Positions 34,840 to 45,100 of a DNA stretch of 64,000 nucleotides are shown here, piece by piece. The position numbers were made by a program, and so were the translations under genes. The DNA is taken from assembly GCF_020076305.1 (NCBI RefSeq), contig NZ_JAIQXE010000003.1, positions 434,001 through 498,000 on the forward strand, read 5' to 3'. Below the pieces are notes generated by a model, which saw nothing but the letters and a program-made list of their open reading frames with translations, ran no database searches and had not been told where the DNA came from. The stretch's first letter is position 1, and each line of letters opens with the position of its first letter. Origin of the DNA: Flavihumibacter profundi. GTDB lineage: Bacteria; Bacteroidota; Bacteroidia; Chitinophagales; Chitinophagaceae.

Positions 34840-36960
34840 TTACCTCATGAATGCCATTGCAACACCGCCATCGACATTTAATGCATTTCCAGTTGACTTA
34901 TTGAGCAGTCCGCTTACGTATGCATAACAGGCATTGGCGATATCTTCCGGCAATATGATTTCATTCAACAAAGTTCTTTTAGCATAATAGGCCGGTAATT
35001 CTTCCACCTTAACGCCATATGCTTTGGCTCTTCCTTCAGCCCAGCCACCTGCCCAAATATTGCTGTCTGCAATTACGGCATCAGGATTAACAGCATTAAC
35101 CCTTATCTTATCTGCGCCAAGTTCAGCAGCCAACAGCCTGCTAAGGTGCGCCTGTGCCGCTTTTGCCGATCCATAACCCGGATTATTAGGCCCGGCTACT
35201 ACTGCATTCTTCGAAACGATATTTATAATATCACCACCAAATCCCTGCTTGCGCATAATTTCAACACCGGCTTTCGATATAATGAATTGTCCTTTTACGA
35301 GTATATCATATAATTTATCCCACTCTTCCAGGCTATGTTCAGCAATAGACTTTGATATACTGATGCCGGCATTGTTAACTAATATATCCACACCGCCAAA
35401 TGCGAGCGCAGCTTTTTCAAATGCTTCAACGGCAGATGCCGCATCGGTAACATTTAAAATCGTAGCGGCGGCTGTATCTTTTCCGAATAATTTCCTGAAT
35501 TCTTCCAAGGCTCCATCCAGCCTTTCTGTGTTAATATCATTTAATATTACGCAGGCACCTTCTTCTGCAAATTTTTTCGCGATGGCCTTTCCAATTCCCC
35601 CGGCGCTTCCGGTGATCAGCGCTACCCTGCCTGTCAATGATTTCGGCTTTGGCATCCGCTGCAGCTTAGCCTCTTCCAGTAACCAGTATTCAATATTGAA
35701 TGCTTCCTGTCTTGGTAAAGCTGTATACTCACTAACGGCTTCGGCGCCACGCATTACATTGATGGCATTGATATAAAATTCCGCTGCTACGCGGGCCGTT
35801 TGTTTTTCCTTGGCAAATGTGAACATCCCTACACCAGGATATAAAATCACTACCGGGTTGGCATCACGCATGGCGGGACTATCAGGATGCTTACACGCTT
35901 CATAATAATCAGCGTACATTTTCCTGTAGGCCTCGAAAGCAGGTTGCAACCGGCCTTTCAGCGCATTAAGGTCAGACAGGTCGGCATTCGGCTGCAGGTC
36001 AAGTACTAGCGGACTTATTTTTGTTCGGAGAAAATGATCCGGACAACTGGTACCCAGTGGTGCAAGCCGGCCCAGGTCATTTGAGTTAATGAATTGCAAT
36101 ACCCTTTCATCGTCGGTAAAATGGCCAATCATCCTTACCTGGCTGCTGCAAAACCCGCGCAACACAGGAGCCAGTGCTGCGGCCTGTTTCAGCCGGTCAG
36201 CAGGTGGCAATGAAGTTATTTTTTCACCGCCGAAAACCGGCCTTCCCTTTCCTATATTTTCATCAAGGTATTCTGCACACCGTTCCACAACCTCAAGGGT
36301 ATTTATATAGCTCTCATAAGCTGTATCGCCCCAAGTAAATAAGCCATGTGAACCAAGCATGATTCCCCGGATACCAGGATTTTCATCAAGGCATTGCTTC
36401 AATTTTAAACCCAGGTCAAATCCGGGTTTCTGCCATTCTACCCAACCAATGGTACCACCAAATAATTCATGCGTTATGCGTTTGCCATCCTTTGCTGCAG
36501 CAATAGCAATGGCGGCATCGGGATGCAGGTGATCAATATGCTTAAAAGGCAAAAACCCGTGCAATGGGGTATCAATAGAGGGTGCTTTACTAGCCAGGTC
36601 ATATATGCAATGATTGAAAAGTTCAACCATTTCATCTTCGTGTGTAATTCCCCGGTAGATCTTTTGCAGGCTATGAAGGCGGTCAACATATAATGCAGCC
36701 AGTCCGCTTTTCTTAAGCGTACCGATATCACCGCCGGACCCTTTAACCCACATGATTTCTGTCTCCTTCCCTGTCAGCGGATCTTTGGCCATCGCCTTAC
36801 AGGAAGTGTTACCACCGCCGTAATTGGTTAACCGAAGGTCTGCACCCAACAGATTGGACCGGTATATTAACAATGCTACTTCATCGCCTGCCAGCTCAGC
36901 AGCTTTTACTTCATCCCACAGGTAACTGACATGTTTGAATTGTTCTTTTTTGATTGACAT
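34840..36960 (-). CDS. rhaD: Bifunctional rhamnulose-1-phosphate aldolase/L-lactaldehyde dehydrogenase
   Basis: A 706-residue fusion. Residues about 1-410 are a class II (zinc) aldolase with zinc-binding HGFLPFKHIDHLHPDA and GSHGLFTWG, cleaving L-rhamnulose-1-phosphate into DHAP and L-lactaldehyde. Residues about 430-706 are an SDR with cofactor loop TGSAGGIG, NNAG, and catalytic YGSAK, which oxidises L-lactaldehyde to L-lactate. The fusion is known from Bacillus and Bacteroidota rhamnose operons. Its product L-lactate is the substrate for LutABC encoded in the same gene run. Confidence 0.95.
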   Translation of the reverse strand: MSIKKEQFKHVSYLWDEVKAAELAGDEVALLIYRSNLLGADLRLTNYGGGNTSCKAMAKDPLTGKETEIMWVKGSGGDIGTLKKSGLAALYVDRLHSLQKIYRGITHEDEMVELFNHCIYDLASKAPSIDTPLHGFLPFKHIDHLHPDAAIAIAAAKDGKRITHELFGGTIGWVEWQKPGFDLGLKLKQCLDENPGIRGIMLGSHGLFTWGDTAYESYINTLEVVERCAEYLDENIGKGRPVFGGEKITSLPPADRLKQAAALAPVLRGFCSSQVRMIGHFTDDERVLQFINSNDLGRLAPLGTSCPDHFLRTKISPLVLDLQPNADLSDLNALKGRLQPAFEAYRKMYADYYEACKHPDSPAMRDANPVVILYPGVGMFTFAKEKQTARVAAEFYINAINVMRGAEAVSEYTALPRQEAFNIEYWLLEEAKLQRMPKPKSLTGRVALITGSAGGIGKAIAKKFAEEGACVILNDINTERLDGALEEFRKLFGKDTAAATILNVTDAASAVEAFEKAALAFGGVDILVNNAGISISKSIAEHSLEEWDKLYDILVKGQFIISKAGVEIMRKQGFGGDIINIVSKNAVVAGPNNPGYGSAKAAQAHLSRLLAAELGADKIRVNAVNPDAVIADSNIWAGGWAEGRAKAYGVKVEELPAYYAKRTLLNEIILPEDIANACYAYVSGLLNKSTGNALNVDGGVAMAFMR

Positions 36961-36987
36961 ATAAGATAAGTTTTCGCTTTCAAAATT

Positions 36988-38067
36988 TTATGGCCTGATT
37001 GAGTTACCATAACCAACAACCAGGACTGCAATTATTATAGTGATGATCCCAAATACCACCGTACTAATAGTTTTCCTGCTAACACCTTTCCATTCTTTCA
37101 AAGCAAGTCCCCACGCATTGGCAACAAGGATAATGAATGCCATATGAAGTATCCAGGAGCTGGCCCCGTTTCCTAATTTACTTTCACCCATACCATAAAA
37201 GAAGAATTGCAGGAACCAGGTTGTGCCGGCCAGTGCACAAAAAATAAGGTTATTTAACCTGGGAGCTTGTGCATTTGTATAATCCTTAAAAGTTTCATTC
37301 CGGGCATTCAGTAACAGGCACCAGATAAGATTTGTAGTTAGTCCACCCCATAAGACCACCACATAAATAACATTATTCCTGTAAAGGAATTCCCCTTCGC
37401 CCGGGTGTGCTGCTTTCCAAACTTCGTTGGCCACAATGGCCATGGGTTTACCGGCCTCGAGCCCGAAATTAAAACAGGCACTCAACACACCGGAAATTAT
37501 GGATACAAGTAGTCCGATACCAAACTTATATTCCGTATTATTTGATATTTCGCCAGTTGCCGCCAATTCCTTCTCCTTACGGGTGCCCGCTTTACCACAG
37601 AGAATAATTCCCGCAATACAAATAGCCAGACCGGCAAGGATGGTCATTCCCCATTGAGTGCCGGTCAGAAGACTGATAGTATCTTTCCCCTCTGCAGGAT
37701 TAAGCTGGTAATATATAGATGGGATTAGTGCACCGAAAACCATACAAAGGCCAAGAATGATACTGCTGCCCAATGAAACGCCAAGGTATCTAACACCAAG
37801 ACCATAGGTTAGTCCACCAATTCCCCATAATACCCCGAAGAAATAGGTCAGCCATAATGTACCAGAATGAGTATCGGAAATAATATTTGAAAACCCTGGA
37901 ATTGTAAGCCAGGCTGCCAGCGGTGGTACAATCAGCCATGAAAAAAGGCCACCAATTAACCAATAGGTTTCCCATGACCAGCCCTTGACCTTTTTATAGG
38001 GGATATAAAAACTTCCGGAGGCAAAACCACCAATAAAATGAAAAATAACTCCAAAAATGGCCTGCAT
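36988..38067 (-). CDS. rhaT: L-rhamnose/proton symporter RhaT
   Basis: A 359-residue inner-membrane transporter with about ten hydrophobic segments, of the drug/metabolite transporter superfamily RhaT branch. Characteristic segments are GGFASGSFYIPYKKVKGWSWETYW and GVRYLGVSLGSSIILGL. It is the first gene of the rhamnose run. The 100 bp upstream contain inverted repeats, described separately. Confidence 0.94.
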   Translation of the reverse strand: MQAIFGVIFHFIGGFASGSFYIPYKKVKGWSWETYWLIGGLFSWLIVPPLAAWLTIPGFSNIISDTHSGTLWLTYFFGVLWGIGGLTYGLGVRYLGVSLGSSIILGLCMVFGALIPSIYYQLNPAEGKDTISLLTGTQWGMTILAGLAICIAGIILCGKAGTRKEKELAATGEISNNTEYKFGIGLLVSIISGVLSACFNFGLEAGKPMAIVANEVWKAAHPGEGEFLYRNNVIYVVVLWGGLTTNLIWCLLLNARNETFKDYTNAQAPRLNNLIFCALAGTTWFLQFFFYGMGESKLGNGASSWILHMAFIILVANAWGLALKEWKGVSRKTISTVVFGIITIIIAVLVVGYGNSIRP

Positions 38068-38136
38068 TTAACTGGTTTTCTATATGGCAAAATGAAATCT
38101 CCAACTAAAGTAGGCACGAATACCTGTCCAACTGTC

Positions 38137-38154
38137 CTGAACTGTTGGGTTCAG
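38137..38154. promoter_or_regulatory. Inverted repeat in the region upstream of rhaT
   Basis: CTGAAC (38137-38142) and GTTCAG (38149-38154) are exact reverse complements separated by TGTTGG. An overlapping CCAAC/GTTGG pair (38128-38132 and 38144-38148) adds symmetry. It lies 70 bp upstream of the rhaT start and is a candidate sugar-responsive operator. No regulator gene is adjacent. Confidence 0.35.
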
Positions 38155-38167
38155 TATACTTTGCCGG

Positions 38168-39484
38168 CTATTCGGCAAGGGTTTTCCAGGTATACACCCT
38201 TTTCAGGTTAGGCATTTGCTTTAATTTTTCCGTACAAGCCCTGGTTATTTTTGTTTCATTTAGGTTCACCGCTTCAAGGTGCTGTAATCCGACGATCTGA
38301 CTGCTGATACCATCAGCAACAGGGTTTTTCTCCAACCTTAATTTCTCAAGATTTGTCATGAGTGGCAAAAAATCGAGATCATTTTCAGTTAATTTGTTAT
38401 TGGAAAGATTAAGCCAGATTACATTTTTTGCTACGGCCCTCAGGTTGCTTTTTATTATGCCTAATTTGTCACCTGAACCAGCGGGCATTGTAATATCCAG
38501 CATAACCGGGTTGTGTGACATCAGCCGTACATGTACACCCTTATTTCTCAGGCTGTCCAATAGGTTTTGATTGAAACTTTTAGGGATGTCCGGATTGACG
38601 GCAATTCCGGAATTGTCAGCTATTTCACCTCCGTCCCCAAGCCCTAAAAAGACCGCTACCCTGGGCTTTATTTCATCCCCATTTTTTAAATCGGCAATCT
38701 TTACGCCACTCATGGCCATTCCCTTTTCAATCCACCATTTAATGATTGCAGTTTCTTCTTTTGTTAAGGGTGTTTTACCATCAGCAGGCATGTATTTTTT
38801 ATTGGAGGGATCAAGTGTTATTCTTTCATAGAGTTCACTTTCATGAAGTTTTCCCCCTACCACAGCAGGCCTGCTTTTACCGCCTTTTAATAAACCCTGC
38901 AATGTTTGAACGGAGAGCTCCCCCTTCATTTTCCCTTCATTATGACATTGACTGCATCGCTTTGCCAATAAAGGCTGCACAACATCTTCAAATAACAGGG
39001 CTTCATCCACACTTGAGGGCTTTTTAAGCTCCCGTTGCCGGAGGGTTTTAAGTGAAAGGTAATCACTGCCATGGGTTAGGTTCCCGCCCTGGTGACCAGT
39101 ATAGGTCATTAGAAAAAAAAGCCCGATAAAAAAAGATGAAAACAACCAACGTGAAATTGAAATTTTGTTTCTGAATGCAGTGGTCGTACATAAAAATAGC
39201 AGCCCCGATACAACAGCCACTGCTATTCCAGTAATCTTATGATTTGCCAGGTTCAGCAAATCATAATCACCGGATAACGAAAGCATATAACCGAATATGC
39301 AGGCAAAGACTGCAGAAATAAAGCCAAGTAATAAAGCAAATGAAACAGCAGGTTTCAGGTACTCATATCTTTTTACATAAGACAATAATTCAAACAGCAC
39401 AGCCAATAAAAGAAATCCAATTGGCAGGTGTACAATCAGTGGATGTAAATGCCCTAAATAAGTAGTGATATCAAGCAAAATCAT
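38168..39484 (-). CDS. Membrane-bound c-type cytochrome with DUF2231-like and leucine-rich repeat domains
   Basis: A 438-residue protein. Four membrane segments lie at about 12-34, 46-70, 85-103 and 112-130 (DUF2231-like; HLHPLIVHLPIGF). A planctomycete-type cytochrome c domain follows with heme motif C177-S-Q-C180-H181 and a likely axial Met in KKYMPADG. The C-terminal 100 residues contain short leucine-rich repeats (LNLSNNKLTENDLDFL; LEKLRLEKNPV; LEAVNLNETKI). The biochemical role is unknown. It is the last of four adjacent exported genes (DUF1553, DUF1501, NHL, this one), 100 bp before rhaT. Confidence 0.82.
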   Translation of the reverse strand: MILLDITTYLGHLHPLIVHLPIGFLLLAVLFELLSYVKRYEYLKPAVSFALLLGFISAVFACIFGYMLSLSGDYDLLNLANHKITGIAVAVVSGLLFLCTTTAFRNKISISRWLFSSFFIGLFFLMTYTGHQGGNLTHGSDYLSLKTLRQRELKKPSSVDEALLFEDVVQPLLAKRCSQCHNEGKMKGELSVQTLQGLLKGGKSRPAVVGGKLHESELYERITLDPSNKKYMPADGKTPLTKEETAIIKWWIEKGMAMSGVKIADLKNGDEIKPRVAVFLGLGDGGEIADNSGIAVNPDIPKSFNQNLLDSLRNKGVHVRLMSHNPVMLDITMPAGSGDKLGIIKSNLRAVAKNVIWLNLSNNKLTENDLDFLPLMTNLEKLRLEKNPVADGISSQIVGLQHLEAVNLNETKITRACTEKLKQMPNLKRVYTWKTLAE

Positions 39485-40591
39485 TTAAACGCGTGTTAGT
39501 TTGATGGGTGCTGAATGATTTGCATTCCACTGGCAGATATAAAGGTTCTTGTCTTCATCAACACAGACATCATGACAGTGGTGAAAGAACTTATCCGGAG
39601 CCTGAAGCGTTGGTAACAATAAATTGTTCTTATAAGCAGGGGCATTGCCACCTGGATTTGAAACTACTTTGTTATTACCATCAAGGATCGTTACAAATCC
39701 AGTGCTGTCATTTTTTTGTCCCGCTGCATCTTTTGACCAGCAAACACCGGCATACATATTCTCGCCATCGGGTACTGCGCGGCAAACATACATACCAGGC
39801 ATATCTATACGATGCAGGAATTTGCCATCCAGTGTAAATACCTTAAAACAATTTTCTTCCCTTGAAGTACAGATTAGCGTGGGCTTGTTCTTGTCCCTGT
39901 AGTCGATCGCGACACCATGGGCATTGACCAGGTTGTGGTCTGGATTGGCATTGTTATGCCCGCCAAAGTGCCTGATATATTGACCCTTACTATTGTATTG
40001 GATGATGTAATCAGACCCATATCCATCTGCTACATAAATATCACCATTAGGGCCAACCGCTGTTTCGGTAGGCTGGAAGGGTTCATTGTCTTTATAAATA
40101 CCAATGGTTCGCGGATGACCAATAGTAAACAGGATCCGACCGTTCAGATCTGTTTTAATTACCTGACCGGACTGGCTTTTCCAATCACCATTCCTGTCCT
40201 GGTAATAACCACAGTCAACACACCACAAAAAATCTTCGCCACCTTCCTTTGAAATAGATAAGCCATGACCGCCGGGCCAGGCTGTTCCCCAGTAATCCAG
40301 CAGCTTGCCTGATTTGTCAAATATCAGGATATTGTTATGCGTATTATCACCCAGCATGATAAGCCTGCCTTTACTGTCCTGAACCATTTCATGGCAGTTG
40401 AACAATGGATTACTGTTCACGCTGATTTTTGCCCAGCCCCTATCTGCTTTGTATTTGTAACCACCATGGCCAAGCAGGGTTTCTTCAGGCTTGATGTTTT
40501 TGTGCAAAATAGAAAATGCAAAACCTGTTTGAGCCACTGTCAGGGCAGAAGCCAGGGTTGAGTTTCTTAGAAAATTCCTTCTTGTAATCAT
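39485..40591 (-). CDS. NHL-repeat six-bladed beta-propeller protein with Tat-type signal
   Basis: A 368-residue exported protein. The N-terminus MITRRNFLRNSTLASAL has the twin-arginine pattern R-R-N-F-L. The remainder is an NHL-type propeller with repeated G-x-I/L-Y-V-A-D-like strands, for example NGDIYVADGYGSDYIIQYN and DEDKNLYICQWN. Similar proteins accompany DUF1553/DUF1501 genes in Planctomycetes and Bacteroidota. Function is unknown. Its stop is directly followed by the cytochrome-LRR gene start region with no gap. Confidence 0.82.
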   Translation of the reverse strand: MITRRNFLRNSTLASALTVAQTGFAFSILHKNIKPEETLLGHGGYKYKADRGWAKISVNSNPLFNCHEMVQDSKGRLIMLGDNTHNNILIFDKSGKLLDYWGTAWPGGHGLSISKEGGEDFLWCVDCGYYQDRNGDWKSQSGQVIKTDLNGRILFTIGHPRTIGIYKDNEPFQPTETAVGPNGDIYVADGYGSDYIIQYNSKGQYIRHFGGHNNANPDHNLVNAHGVAIDYRDKNKPTLICTSREENCFKVFTLDGKFLHRIDMPGMYVCRAVPDGENMYAGVCWSKDAAGQKNDSTGFVTILDGNNKVVSNPGGNAPAYKNNLLLPTLQAPDKFFHHCHDVCVDEDKNLYICQWNANHSAPIKLTRV

Positions 40592-40616
40592 ATGATTAAT
40601 TTTATTGTTAGTGTTT

Positions 40617-42137
40617 TTAGGATAAAATATTTTTCACCACTGTACCATGCACATCGGTTAACCGGAAACGCCTTCCCTGGTATTTATAAGTAAACCTTTC
40701 ATGATCTATTCCCATAAGGTGCATTAAGGTAGCCTGGAAATCGTGCACATGTACAGGGTCCTTTACAATATTATAACTGAAATCATCGGTTTCGCCATAA
40801 CTGATTCCTGGTTTTACCCCGGCTCCTGCCATCCACATCGTGAAACAACGGGGGTGGTGGTCACGGCCATAATTATTTGGGAAAAGCTTTCCCTGTGAAT
40901 ACACTGTTCTACCAAATTCCCCGCCCCAGATCACCAGTGTATCTTCCAGCAGGCCACGCCTTTTCAGGTCTTTGATTAGGGCAGCAGTCGGCTGGTCTGT
41001 GGCCTTGCATTGTCCGGTAATTCCGGCGGGAAGTCCGCCATGATGGTCCCAGCCCTGGTGGTAGAGTTGCACAAACTTTACGTCTTTCTCCAGTAATTTC
41101 CGGGCAAGGATGCAATTGGCCGCATAAGTACCGGGGTCCCTGCTATCTGGTCCATAAAGCTCAAATACTTCATCGGGTTCTTCAGAAATATTCATTACTT
41201 CAGGAACAGAGGTCTGCATACGATAAGCCATTTCATATTGGGCAATGCGAGCCTCAACTTCAGGGTCTTTATTCACCTCATTCTGGTACTTATTTAACGC
41301 TGATAAATAATCGAGCATTTCCCTTCGGTCTGCACCATCATAACCTTCAGGATTATCTAAAAAAAGCACCGGGTCCTTGCCTGCCCTGAATTGCACACCC
41401 TGGTACTCTGAAGGAAGGAAACCATTTCCCCATAACCGGGCATATAAAGGTTGGTCTTTGACTGCATTTTTTGAAACAAGCACAATAAATGAAGGCAGGT
41501 TTTCATTATCCGTTCCCAACCCATAACTCACCCATGATCCTATTGATGGCCGCCCTGGCAATTGGTTACCCGTTTGGAAAAATGTAATAGCCGGATCATG
41601 ATTGATTGCTTCGGAATGGATGGATTTGATAAGGCAAAGCTCATCAATAACTTCTGCTGTATGGGGCAATAATTCACTCACCCATGTCTGTGATTGTCCA
41701 CGCTGGTTGAACTTGCAGAACGATGGCACTACCGGCAATATGCTTTGGTTGGAACTCATGCTGGTTAATCGCTGGCCCTGCCTTACTGAATCAGGAAGTG
41801 GCTGGCCAAACATATTAACCAGCTTTGGTTTATAGTCAAAGGTTTCAAATTGCGAAGGCCCGCCGCTCATGAACAGGTAAACCACACGCTTTGCTTTTGG
41901 CGCGAAATGTGGCAAGGCCCTCAATATCTCTGCTTCAAGGTCTTCAGAAGGTTTGGGCGACGATAACTGCCCCAGGGTATTACCAAACAGTGATTTCCCT
42001 AACAGCGTGCCCAGTGCAATGGAACCAAGGCCCATTGCAGTTCTGGTAAGGAAATTCCGACGGTCCAACCCCTTTTGTAATTGATCAAGGTCCGGCAGGT
42101 GCGGCTTGAAGGGTTCATTATGGTGGTTGTCACACAT
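40617..42137 (-). CDS. DUF1501 protein (sulfatase-fold, Tat-exported)
   Basis: A 506-residue protein of the DUF1501 family with an alkaline-phosphatase/sulfatase-like fold. A Tat signal is present (DRRNFLTRTAMGLGSIALGTLLG), set after about 24 residues. Family landmarks are VVYLFMSGGPSQFETFDYKP, QLPGRPSIGSWVSYGLG, LYHQGWDHHGG, VIWGGEFGRT and NYGRDHHPRCFTMWMAG. DUF1501 genes are nearly always paired with DUF1549/DUF1553 cytochrome genes, as here, 3 bp downstream of one. The reaction is not known. Confidence 0.9.
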   Translation of the reverse strand: MCDNHHNEPFKPHLPDLDQLQKGLDRRNFLTRTAMGLGSIALGTLLGKSLFGNTLGQLSSPKPSEDLEAEILRALPHFAPKAKRVVYLFMSGGPSQFETFDYKPKLVNMFGQPLPDSVRQGQRLTSMSSNQSILPVVPSFCKFNQRGQSQTWVSELLPHTAEVIDELCLIKSIHSEAINHDPAITFFQTGNQLPGRPSIGSWVSYGLGTDNENLPSFIVLVSKNAVKDQPLYARLWGNGFLPSEYQGVQFRAGKDPVLFLDNPEGYDGADRREMLDYLSALNKYQNEVNKDPEVEARIAQYEMAYRMQTSVPEVMNISEEPDEVFELYGPDSRDPGTYAANCILARKLLEKDVKFVQLYHQGWDHHGGLPAGITGQCKATDQPTAALIKDLKRRGLLEDTLVIWGGEFGRTVYSQGKLFPNNYGRDHHPRCFTMWMAGAGVKPGISYGETDDFSYNIVKDPVHVHDFQATLMHLMGIDHERFTYKYQGRRFRLTDVHGTVVKNILS

Positions 42138-42140
42138 AGC

Positions 42141-45100
42141 TTATCTTTTTGTTAATGCAGCATCAGAATTTAGGATAACACTGGCCACTACAGCATTGGC
42201 TGCTACCAGTGCCGGATCCAATAATTTGTCTATTTTATACTGTCCTGCTGATAACCAGCCTTTGGCTTTATTTGGGGCTGCCCTGAATTTGCTGAGTTCC
42301 TTTCCCTGCAAATCCGTGAGCAACTCCAATTCTTTCCTGTCAGGCGTTCTCGCAGTTAGTTTCCTGTACATACGGATGAAAGCATCCTGCGGATTTTTTT
42401 CTTTTGCCGACTGCTCGCCCATCACTTTTGCTGCCTCAAGGAATGTAGGATCATTCAGGGTAACGAGTGCCTGTAACGGTGTATTAGTTTTTTGCCGGCG
42501 TACCACACAATAACTACGCGATGCAGCATCAAATGTAGCGAGGGTCGGATTCGGTACCGATCTTTTAATCAATATATATAAACTGCGCCTGTATACCGCA
42601 TCACCGGAATCTGCCTGGTAACTTGTGTTATTGATCTCCCATAAACCTCCCGGCTGGTATGGTTTGATACTTTTACCACCTATAGTAGTATTAAGAAGCC
42701 CACTTGCCATCAAAGCATTGTCCCGGATCATTTCCGCTGTTAACCGTAGCGCTGGACCATGGGCCAATAACCTGTTCTCCGGATCCTTGCCAATGTCTTT
42801 TGCTGGAACGGTAGCATCCTGCCTGTAAGTGGCAGACATCGCAATCAGCTTCATGAGTTTCTTTACATCCCATCCGGATTCCCGGAAGGTCACGGCCAAC
42901 CAGTCAAGCAGTTCTGGATGGCTGGGCATTTCGCCCTGGTTGCCAAAATCCTCTGTAGTTTTTACAAGGCCGGTGCCAAAGAAATTTTGCCAGTACCGGT
43001 TTACGGCAACCCTGGCCGTAAGCGGATGTTTCACATCAGTCAGCCATTGGGCAAACCCTAAACGGTTCCGGGGTAAATTTTTATCGAAGGGCAATATTGC
43101 CGCAGGTGTATTGGGGAAAACCTTCTCACCGATTGCATCATAATTACCCCGCATTAAAATATACGATTGCCGGGGTGTCGGCATTTCCTGCATCACCATT
43201 ACTTCAGGAATATTTTCAGTGGAATCAGCCAATTCATTCCGAAGCTTTTGCAGTTTTTTCCGGGCTTCAACAACACCAGGGTTCACTGCTGAAAAATAAT
43301 AGTTTTTTAATGCACTTAATTCCTGGGCTGTCAATTGTTCCGGTGATTTACCTGTTAAGGATGACCAGCTGGATTGCCCGGTAATTATTTTTATTTCAAA
43401 ATCAGTGAGCAACCGGTTATACACCAGGATATCATCTACTTTCCCGCCTTTAAATCCTAAACCCCTGTCCCACGCACCTACCTGAAGTCCAGGCTGTTGG
43501 GACGAGTTGAGCAGGATATCCTTTGCCAACTGGTCCATAGTTGTCTCCAATGCCATTTCATTTCCATCCTGGTATAATTTCAATCCACTTGCCTTTGAAG
43601 AACCGTCATAGGTCATCGTCACCTGCACCCATTTTTCCCTGGGAAGGTCTTGCTTCGTTACCCTCGTAATTGCATTTGATGGCGCTGCATGCGACAAATT
43701 CAACTCCAGTTTATTGTCTTTGAAATACAGGTGATACCCCCGGTAATTATATAGTCTTTCGGCTACGCATTTATGAAAAATAACGCCTTCCTTAAAATCT
43801 TTAGGAATGAAAATACTTAGGTGTATAGTGAACGGATCCCCCTTCCTGAAAATGCCAACTGGCTTAAGGTCCAGCCATTCATCGCCACCGAGTACCAAGG
43901 CTTTTCCATGGTCCACTTTTTCAAGCACCGGCTTCTCGCCCACACTGGCATCCAAACCTCTTCGCATCACTCCCGCCTGTTTGTTGCCTGCACCATTTTT
44001 TAAGGTGCCGTCATCAAAATTGCAATATGCCTGTAGTGCATCCTGCGGCAATTTTTGCCGGCCCAGGTACTGGTAGTTTTTTGCCTGGATCCATTTTTCA
44101 AAATCAGCTGCTGAACTTGCAGTAGTGGTGGCTGTCTTTTTTTCCTGATCTGCAATGGTATTGTTAAAGAGCTGCAGGATCTTTTCCTTTTCTGCTGAAG
44201 GTAGCTGAACAGTTGGTGAAGGCATAGTGCCATCAAAGGTGATCTGCCCGGCTTCTTTCACATTATTGAAGAAACTGAACATCTCGTAATAGTTCTTCTG
44301 GGAAACCGGATCAAATTTATGGTCATGGCAGCGGGCACAGCCAACTGTCAATCCCATCATTGCAACACCGGTGGTGTTGACCCTGTCCACTACATATTCG
44401 GCTTTGAATTCATCTTCAATAATACCGCCTTCAAGATTCTGCTGGTGGTTGCGGTTAAAGCCAGTAGCTACCAGCATGTCTTTTGTTGGATGAGGCATGA
44501 GGTCGCCAGCTAATTGCCACTGGATGAATTTATCGTAAGGGAAATTTGAATTGAACGCATTGATCACCCAATCACGATAGGGCGACATGTCCCGCAGGCC
44601 ATCTACCGTATAGCCATGTGAATCGGCAAAGCGTGCAAGATCCAACCAGTCTACCGCCATCTTTTCTCCGTAATGCGGCGACTGCAGTAAACGGTCCACC
44701 TGCTTTTCGTAGGCATTTGGTGAATTATCTTTTATGAAAGCATCAAGTTCTTCAATGGTGGGTGGCAGCCCTGTCAGGTCCAATGAAACCCTTCTCAATA
44801 ACAATTCCTTTGCTGCTTCTTTTGATGGTTGTAATTTTTCCTGTTCCAGTTTTTGCCCTATAAAATGATCAATTGGATTGATGGCCCATTTATCATTCTT
44901 CAACTCCGGGACTGCCGGTTTTTCAGGCGCTACAAATGCCCAGTGTGGTTTATATTTTGCACCCTGTTCGATCCATTTTATAAGGATAGCTTTTTCTTTT
45001 GGCGAAAGGTTAAGGTGTGATTCTTTGGAAGGCATCCTGTATTCCGGGTCATCGGATACAATCCGGTGATACAATTCACTGCCATTTAGGTCACCCGGGT

